DNA of 64,000 nt, from positions 3,472,697-3,536,696 of the forward strand of contig SMMW01000013.1 of the NCBI GenBank assembly GCA_004794655.1, given 5' to 3'. The number at the start of each line of letters is the position of its first letter. Positions within the stretch are counted from its first letter, which is position 1. Positions 1 through 9,625 of this stretch are shown one piece after another. The notes under the pieces were generated by a model. That model made no database searches and was not told the DNA's origin. It saw nothing but the letters and a program-made list of their open reading frames with translations. The translations under genes were made by a program, and so were the position numbers. The stretch is from Marisa cornuarietis. Its lineage: Eukaryota > Mollusca > Gastropoda > Architaenioglossa > Ampullariidae.

Positions 1-258
1 GCGTATATTTGTGTTTTAGGTCGCTTTTATTTATTTTATTGCGGAAATGAACTAAGGCCAATACCGTTAAATGGAAATTTAAAGCTGGCTGTTAGGAATC
101 AATTTATCCTATTTCTTGACGGGTATTAGTAAATTATTTGGGAAGAAAACAGCGAAATTGTAGTAAAAACTGACTTTTGGGCGATTGACTTGTTTATAGA
201 GGGAGAATAAACGCTACTCCCTTTTTTGAAGAAAGGAAGAGTATTTTTGTAATAAGTC
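1..258 (+). promoter_or_regulatory. Upstream region and probable 5' UTR of ICE2
   Basis: AT-rich sequence directly before the ICE2 start codon. It must hold part of the 5' UTR and perhaps the promoter, but I see no clear TATA or initiator arrangement, and the transcription start may lie outside the window. Confidence 0.35.
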
Positions 259-296
259 ATGGAAGACGCTGATGACTGTGGAGTTATTATGCCGTG
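259..296 (+). CDS. ICE2: ICE2 exon 1 (start codon)
   Basis: The ATG at 259-261 opens a short frame, MEDADDCGVIMP plus two bases of a Trp codon, followed by a GTAAGT donor at 297. Joining to the acceptor at 639 restores TGG and runs straight into KEPINGKKVFFS. This parallels the NW-[..]-NG-K-FFS start of vertebrate ICE2. The start is chosen because no other upstream reading frame joins in phase. A second in-frame Met lies at 289. Confidence 0.72.
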
Positions 297-3200
297 GTAA
301 GTATTGATAGACGTACGTGCTGTTCTAACCCAGTACTGGTATTCTTTGACCAAAATTAGTATCACTGTACGCATTCAGAGTCGTTGAATAAAGTCAGGAA
401 TAAAGCATCACATACATCTCAAATAAAAGACAATTTGAGCATAGATTTTTTTAGACCTACGATAACACATCAGAAACTTTGTTCAGACAATCCCTTTGGG
501 GTAGGTCCGTAGATGAAGTTTTCTCATTGAAATGATCGAAATTAGGCCTAAGTGTTGTAGAGGAAGATGTAACGATGTATCGTAGGCCTAAGTATTAGTA
601 TAAACGTTTCATATTTTTCAGTCTCTTTTTTTCTTACAGGAAAGAGCCCATAAATGGAAAGAAAGTTTTTTTCTCAGAAGAGGTTTTTTGTCAGATTGTT
701 GGACCAGAACCAAGTCTTGAGATGAAAGTAAGCAAATTGTTTGATGACCTTGGCTTTGCACCTGCCCCACACCAACTACCTCCACTAAAAAATAATTTAG
801 GTGGATGTAAAAAACAACCACCTAAAAATCCTGACAGTCTCACTGGTGATAGTACCCAGTCATCAACTTCTGCACCTCGATTTGATGGTGATACCAGAAC
901 AACTCTGCCAGGCCGCAGTGCCAGAAAGAACATTATCAATCTGAACAATGGCAAAATGTTTCTTGGCAAAAACGTGGCAGTTTCAAATAAGGGGAAAAAA
1001 TCGAGGTAGGTGTCTGTTAGTGTTATTGTGTTATACTTTTTTCCTCCTAAGATATGTAATAATAAGAAGAAGAAGAAATAAATGTATCCTTGTATAGCAT
1101 TTACTGCAACATTAGTCTCAAACTGCTAATCAGTTGCACGAACAATATGAACGAAAGCTACAGATAATGTGGGATTTTACCAGACTGAAACTTCTGACCT
1201 AAAACTCTAGATGCTTCTTGTTCTTGGTATATTTACCTTTTGGTCTTGTAAAACTTGTTTCATGTATCTTACATAGAATTTTCAATCTTTGTAACTGAAA
1301 AAATATTTATGACCTGTAAGGTTATGATATAACATTATTTTTGTAATTTTTAGTTTTAATTTTTTTTTCATATCCAAACATATGCCTTCTAAATTTTTTC
1401 ACTAAATCTCTTTTTTTCAATGCAACTTGATCATTTAAAAAAATTATACAGCATTTTATTTTGTTATAATTTCTTTGGAGTTATTGATTCTATAAGTTGT
1501 TTTGTATCAATGCAACCTCTCTGGACACTATTGATGTTGAACCAGTTGTTAATAAATTGCAGATCAGAAACTGAATCACAGAAGTCCTCTATCAATCATG
1601 ACCAGCACATTCGATATCTGAATTTGTTCAAGAAGTGCACCCAGCATTTCTTTAATGGGTTTGCCAAACCACCTACACAAGAAGAACTTGAAGAGCTTAA
1701 AGAGTTTGAGGTATCTGTATGTTTGCATCGTGCACATAGCTGTGCAGGCAGAGATAACTTTTTCCCATAAATTTTTGTTTAAAAATGGATTTCTTCACAA
1801 TGGTGATGAATATAAAAACAATAACAGTGTGTGTGTGTGTGTGCAGTCTTTGCAGGTGATTGTTGCAAAAGAGCAGGAACAGTTTCAAGCCTATCTGCAT
1901 CAGATGGCTCAAGCCAGCTCATCTCTCTATAACTTCCTTCTACCGCATGTGGAGAAATATGTTTCAGTGAGACTTTTTTCCTCAGACATTGTTTTCTACA
2001 TGGTTTACTGCATAACTTTAAAAAGAAGTGTCCTCAGATGTCTGATCTGGAATTATTCCATATATTTTTCAGAAGCTGTAAATGTTTCTGGAACTTTTAA
2101 AATGTGCATTATATTTGCCTTAGAATTATTTTGCTCGAAACTGTATAGGATAATATTATTTTTCTTACATTGTTGTATGCAGCTTAAAATCTTTTCTGTA
2201 AGAATTCTTTAGATTATTCTTCTGGTTCTACTTCTTTTCTTAGTTTGACTGTTGTTAACTTATTTTTATTAAGGCTCGCCTATGTTCGAACGTCTTCTTC
2301 TAGTTTCACTAATTTTAGGTTTTGTAGTAGAAAGTTTTTTAACTTGAAATTTTCTGAATTATATCTAGTAAGAAAATAATTTTAGGTTTAATAGCCCTCA
2401 CATATACCTTCATAGGAGAAGGAGCAGAGCAGCTCAAAGCGGGCTGAGCTGTACCCTCGCCACTACAGTCAATATGGCCAGATATCTTTGATAGTAAACA
2501 TCACTGAACAACCTCAAGTTCCCATGACGTTTATTCGAACACTTCTCACAGTCGTAAGCCACTTTTGTTTTTCACCTTGTTGTTTCCGTAGAATAAAATA
2601 TTAATGGTACACAGTAATAATTAGTTATTAGAGCCTCATTTATTGATAATACTTTTAATATTAAGTTAAAGATTTTGATTTTCAGTCTTGTTCATTGTCA
2701 GCATTTTAGCCTTGTATTAAAATTGCAAAAGGAATGGAAATTATTTAATAATTACATTTTATGAGAGTTTTACAGGAAAGTATGGCTTGGAAATGGAAAT
2801 GAGTTACATGAGAAGCGTGAGGCTTGAGTACTTTCCTTTGTTATAAATTTTACAGGGACAAAAGTCAAAGATAGTACTGCCAGAATTGAAATCCAATCCC
2901 AAGTGCATCATTCCCTTTGAACATGACAAGATAAAAGCACGCTTTCCATCACAATGTTGTTCCAGCAGATGGCATGATTCCTGGGATCACCAGGTATTGG
3001 TCTGCTGATCTTATTTCCTTCATTTTAGGGTAGACATGAGAAATCAGCCATGGTTCTGTGGCTACATTTATCTCTAGCCACCCTGAACAAAATCAGAGTA
3101 AAGTAATTGGTAAAATAATTGTCTAAGAGTGGGTGAATGAATGCTTCTGTGTGTGTGTGTTTGTGATGAGTATAACAAAATTTTAGTATGTTGATGTATG

Positions 3201-6200
3201 TAATCTGACGCTTGTTTATGCAGCCAGTAACTAAAGACAAAAATGTTGAGAGCCTTCTCCAGAAGTACCCATGTCAAGTGGTGACCAGTGCCAGTGTCCT
3301 GACAAGACTTCTTGATAACCATCCACCAGACTTTGCAGCTGCCTGGGAGATTCCTGTTGTTGTTAGACACAGTGACGAACTGGGTGTGTTCTTTAATATT
3401 TGTCACCAAAGAGTTATTTTACACATTAAGATCAACATGAAAAGGATTGTTTAAAAATACATTTTATATATATATATATATAATGCAGAAAAGTGTAAAG
3501 GCTAATAGTAAGTTAAAAGAAATTGAAATGGTGTAAACTGTTTATGGCTAAGAAGATTAAGGAAGATTTTAGATTATTCCTATTCCGCTAAGCCAGACAC
3601 TTTAGAGAGAGAAGGACTAGCAGCTCAAGCGCGGGAACAGATAACTTGCATTGCGCATGGGCTGGACTAAGTCATTGCTTCATTTTTTCCGGTTTCACTT
3701 TACACAGTGTGTCACAGAGCTACTGTCGTAATTATTTTGAGATATGTGTGTGTGTGTGTGTGTTAATATAATAAGTGATCTATTATAATATTCAGTCTGT
3801 TGTAATATGTTAAATAATTTGATAAGATAAGCTAACACATCGCACGATGTGAATGTATTCAAAACAACATGGTAAAAAAAATCAATAAATAAGGATTTAA
3901 ATGTGTTCCTTAGAGCCTTGGTCTGAATTAATGCTGAATTAAATTCATTAAGAAACGATAAACTCACTATAAACTGCTTTCTGTAACCACTCAGAAAGAC
4001 AATGAGGCAGAGAGCGAGAGCTTGCTGACATAACCATCTTCTTGACTTTAAAAAATAAATACATATACTATGATACAACGCTCTGTTTGAGCAAATATAT
4101 TTTACATTATGATTCATATACTAAAAATATATATCAAAGCATACTTTCTAAGAAGATTTCTTCAGTAGCCAAAGATTCTATATTATGCTCACTGATACAA
4201 AACAAAGAGACCGGACGCTGCCTGTCAATAACGTAAGCTTGTATACAGCTGGACGGGAGTTGAGTCAGCGCTGGCCCACTACACGCGCGCAGTGATGGCT
4301 GTCCTTTCCTTCAGTGTCTCTGGCTGAGCATAGAACCCTTGAGATCTTTTAAAAAGTCTGTGCTAGAGGTCTTTTTCTTGTATTCATTACAATTATTTGT
4401 GTTTTAGGAAAAGTGGTGCTTCTTGACAAGCCTCTGAACCCCAAGCGCTTGCATCCATGTGAAAAGAAAACTTTATACTTACAAAAAGCTTTGCGTACAT
4501 TCCTGTGCCACCCCCAACAGGTCAAAAGGACTTTTAGGCAAGATGCCAGTGGACAAAATGCTCAACAGCACAAGCCTACAAACAAGTTCACAGCTGCAGG
4601 AGAAAGTGACTTGTTTGAGGCAGATTTTAGCATGGAGGACCTAGAAACTTTTGGTTCTGACAGTTTTAGCCGTAAGTCTGGCAAAGATGTTGAGAGATTT
4701 TCCCTTCAGTCTTCTTTTGTGCTACAGAAGCCTTTAATGAAGGTTGGGGGTGCAGCAGGAGAAAGAAGACATACATGGTGTGGACTTCAGAAGGAAGAAA
4801 CACAAAGCGCCTCAAGTAATCCTGGTGGCACTGATATGATCTCAGAGCATGTTAAGTCTAAAGGGAATGTCGATGATTCAGATTCAGCCGAAGAATCTGT
4901 TAAAAGTGCTAACTGTGGGCCACAGATGTTTGAACAGGAAAGTGAAAAAGATATTCAAATACCTTCCAGGATTCTAGAGCAGCAGACTTCATCAGCGACT
5001 TCAGAGACCAAGAAACAGAATCATTACTGCTTATCACAGTCAGATGACTTGTCATCAGATGATGATATGCTGGTCATCGCACTCCCGGAGAGTAAAGATA
5101 ATCCAAAACTTGCAACTGCCCAAAATCCTCAAAACTTACCAGATAACCCCAAAGTTAGCAGAGACTTTGTGGAACCATCAGTTATCTCACCCACACCTTG
5201 CCGGGTGACACGTTCTTCTGTGATGACCCATCAGAGTGATGCAACATCAGAAGGTGATAGTGAAGCTGCAACAGCATCTCAGAGAGTTCAGGGTCAAAAA
5301 CGAAAACTTTTATGTGAGAAAACTGAGAAGCTTCAAAAGACCCCTAAGTCGTTTGAAAGAAAAGATAGAAATGGTAAATACTATAAACTACATAATGTAA
5401 ATTTCATTTACATATTTCAGCATCTGTAACTTTAATATAGGGCTTCTACTTGAAAGATTTTGGAGACCCTCCTTCCTGGCATTTTTTATTATTGCATGTA
5501 AAGGTCATGTTTTGCACATTCTGTGTGGAACTTTATATTCACATTTATTCATGTGATTGATTTACCTGACTTAGTTGAACTTACAGAGTACCAGACAAAG
5601 ATTACCTTATTTGTGTCAGTAAACAGGAAAACCATAAAAGCATTTTGTCAAATATTGTATTATGTGTTACAAGCGGTCAGTAAATTTTTTACCTTTAAGA
5701 CATAGTATTCTCATCATTTCCTCTGAAAAACCACGGGAGATGACATGTCGAGAAAAATATGTTAATATGTTTTACAATCATCTAGAAGTAGGTGCCTCTT
5801 ACATACTGACTTGCAACTATTTTTGTTACATTTGTTCAGGTGATTGCATGAACATTTTGTTTATGAGGGAGAAAAATGGTCCATGATAAACATTTAGTTG
5901 AGAAATACTTTGAGTTATAATTGTTACGGTTTACCTGTGTCTGCTTCCAAGAAAAAAACATTAATCAATGCGTGGCATCTCCGTTACAGAGCCAGCCCAA
6001 GCCATGGCTGCTGCCTCATCTACTTTAGACTCCATCCTTCAGCTGCAGAGGGAAATGCTTCCACAAGGGGAGAATACTAAACAGGAGCAAGGTTAGTTGT
6101 TTTCCATGAATTGTTCCTCTTTGTGTGTGAGGAGGTGGTTGTGCTGCTTGGATATCAAACCAGTGTTCTCAGCTCAGACACCAGCGCTTTCCGCTTTCCC

Positions 6201-9200
6201 TCTGTGTGTGGCATAAGCTTTTAGTAGTGCCGAATGAATTATCAAGATGTTTCAGCATTGTTTGGTTTAAAATGTCAACTCATTGAATTTTGCACTAGGA
6301 GGTAAGGTTAATTCACGGTCTAGTGAACTGTGTGTAATTTGTCTTGTGTATTGCAAAACATGAAAAAGAAGAGCTTGTCCCTTTCTTTCAATTGGCTTGT
6401 TTGGTCTCTTCACCAATAGAAACCATAGAAACAGCGTTTTATTATTTTGATCCTTTCTTTTTAGGCAGCTGTTTTCTGGGATTACAAAGTAGTTCCCCTT
6501 GTTTAAAAAAGAATAGCATGTTAAGGCCAAACCTAGCCCCTCTTCCTGCTTTCTTTTAACTTTCTTATTAATAAATCATGATAGTCCAGAAGGGCACCTT
6601 GAAAGAGTTACTCACCAATATTGTGAAAATCGACTGTCCTGTGTTTAAATCTCATCTTAAGCACAGTATTATTTCTCTAATTGTGGTGCTGCTCACAAGG
6701 CGCTGTCTTGCCACAGTGTTGCTGACTTGTAAAATAATTTTCCCATCTCAGTAAATCAGGGGCCCCTCTTTCATCCATCTGGGCAGAGGTAGTTTTCAGG
6801 TCACAGGCTTCGCATCAAACAAGTATTTTACTGCTCTGAAGCCTCTTGCCTTTCCTTATGTTAGGTACCCATTTCCTGTTAGAAGCACATGAAGTTTTTG
6901 AGTTTTTAGCAAGAGTAAGTTTGATGCCATGATTCCTTTTTTTTTTTTTTTTTTTTTTGGAAGCACACTGACCACATCCCTTTCGATTATACGAAGTAAC
7001 AATAAACGTGATTTATATAACGCATAATCACGCTTACGAAGGAGCATGCTCTCAGCACTTAGACATGGACAGAATACGAATGAGAAAGCTATGCAGGCAG
7101 ATAATACAAGAGACAAATAGAAGACACAAAGTACCTTGTAAATCTTAATTTTCTGTGCGATTGATTTTTTTTCTTCATTTATCTAGACTTAAATATTTTT
7201 GTTTCATGGCTAAAACAGAAAATCCAACAGAGTACCTGCATCCTGCACGGCCTGGAGAAAGTGTCAGCTACAACATGTGGGACTTGGCAGGTGTATCTCT
7301 CTTGGTGCGATCCTCCAACCATGGATTTCTTCGAAATATGAGACAGCAGGTAATATGTTTACAGGAATCTGTTTTGCTGCTTGTTATCAAGTTTTGGGGT
7401 CTGTGTTGGTTCTGGATTTTTGAATTCGTCTTGATGCGTTGTGTACAGCCATAGGGGAATGTTTATGGTGTTTGAAAGTAAAACTGATTTCAGCGTTTTC
7501 TTATTTTGATGCTTTCTTTTTAGGCAGCTTTGTTTTCTGGGATTACAAAGTTTTCACATACACTGCATTGAAGGCTGTGTCAAGGGGTTATATTTGTTTG
7601 GTTTCCGGTTACACTTAAGTTAAAAAAAAATTAAGTTCTGTGCGATGAGGGCTTTTTTCTGGGTGTCAACTTATTATCAAGAAAGTGATTTTGCTAAATA
7701 CAAACTGCAGCAGTGCCCAGTGTACCTCATTGGGAAACCAGAGCGACAAGTTGAGCATGGGCTGGAGCAGCTGACCCGCAATGAGACTGTCAAGTCATGG
7801 CTGGGCTGCCACCTGCGGCCTGGGTCTCATCTTGTCCGAGGTAAAGAGGCGCAAAACAGCAGGTGTATTCTTCTTTATCGTCACATCGTGATAACCACTC
7901 ATACCACATCCTTCCTGCTGCTCCAGCCATCCTAATCGTCACTGTTGTTTCAACATCGGCATTATTAATAACAACAGTAACAATGGCATTAGCTAGCAGA
8001 TCTTTATTAGGTGAAGTAAATGAAAAAGTAAACGAAGACATTGCTTCATTGTGCAGGAAAAATCCAACCATAGAGACTTGGAAAGAAAAAATTGCTTAAT
8101 ACCTAATTAAGTAGATCAAATGCTATGTGCATGTCATTTGTCCTCAGCGCGAATCAACATGCAGAATAATCAGATTGTGCACCTGGAGGAGGTTCCGGCA
8201 ACACAGATCTTACAACCGTCACTAGGTTTCAGGTGAGTGTGCTGCTGTTATTTCTGCCTCCATGTTTTCGTTGACATAGAAACCAGAACAAGTGTCCGAT
8301 AGTGAAGGAAAGGTTTTTGAGTCATGCCTGTGTTACTCTGCAGTGGAAAATGCAATACGTCATCAGTACTTGGCGTGAATAAGGAGTTTGTTATTACAAT
8401 CAAATTTTTTTCTTTTTTTAGGTAATAGAACATATGTAAACAGCTCTATTGCCACACAATAAAATCAACAACAAATCAGAAGCCGAACTTTTCTGTGGCC
8501 AGAAAGTATTATTTTCCAGTTATGGAGATGCTCGATAGCTAAAAACGGATTGGCCAGTTGATCGAAGAACAGAACTAAAACGAATAAAGATAAGAGTTGC
8601 CGTGCAGACGCTGACCCGTTTCGCAGCCTAGATGATGCACGTGGATGTGCACGTTCGATGATTTGGTAGAAAGTTTCTTTATAGTTTTGTAAGCCGTCTC
8701 TCCTGGTGGTCGTTCATCTTGATAAAAGTTGTCAGCAAAGTGCTCAGGGCTGTGGCCAGCTGACGGCATCGATGAATTATTGCACTAGCGGCGATCACCA
8801 CTAGGTTACTGGTGCTTGATGTTTCCTTAACCTTCATCTGTCATCTTCTTTTCCCAGCGCACAAGCCGCGTTCGCCTTGCTGAGAACCATCTTCGCGGAG
8901 CTGAGAACGTAGGTTCTGTTGTGCCAGCATTTTTTAGTACACTTGAAATTTAGTTTTTTAGTGCTTTAAATTACTTAGTTATGCGACACGTTTATCTATG
9001 TGTAACATCCCCTCCACGCCCCACGACGAGAGTAATCGCGTTCTCTAACAAACGACAGAAGTATGGTGTTCTGCTTATTCCCAGATATTTTCTAAATGTG
9101 CGGTGATTGGCTGCTTAGGGTCTGATGACTTCCAAACCCTACATTCAACCTTTAACCTATGTGCAAAAAGTAACAAAAGTTACACTAGGAATATACATGC

Positions 9201-9586
9201 GCTTGCTGGGATTTCAAGATAATTACTGAGCTTTTTTTTAACTGTTGTTAGTCTGTTTTATCCACTACCTGCAGATTCGTGCTATTTCTTTTATTATTAT
9301 TTTCAATTTTTATCTTTAATTTCATCCTGGTACTACGAAATACCTCTCCGTAATCAAACGTTTTGTAGTGGATTTTTCAAATCGACATTCCTATTTTGAT
9401 TTCTTCATATGCCTTTAATTTGACTCGAAAGTAAACAATCAGTTCTCGGTTTCTTCAGAACTAACGATCCAGTGAGTTTCAAACAGAAAAGTGGAAACTG
9501 TCGTGTATGTTTCTTCGGAATTCTGGGTGAATAATCTCTGTCCAATCTCTAGATTACAGGCTTGCGAACATCAGAAAGAGGTCTTT

Positions 9587-9625
<39 letters not shown>

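Noticed and set aside
6290..6306. 3-nt microexon (cactag/GAG/gtaagg) in ICE2 intron 8
   Set aside because: The splice signals fit by chance and it would not resolve the phase problem at exon 9.
7155..7218. N-terminal extension of ICE2 exon 9 (LKYFCFMAKT)
   Set aside because: Using the acceptor at 7186 puts exon 9 out of phase with exon 8 and the extension has no counterpart in vertebrate ICE2; kept only as an alternative.
7645..7710. ICE2 exon 10 starting earlier (STYYQESDFAKYKLQ)
   Set aside because: No upstream AG gives phase 0, which the exon 9 donor requires.
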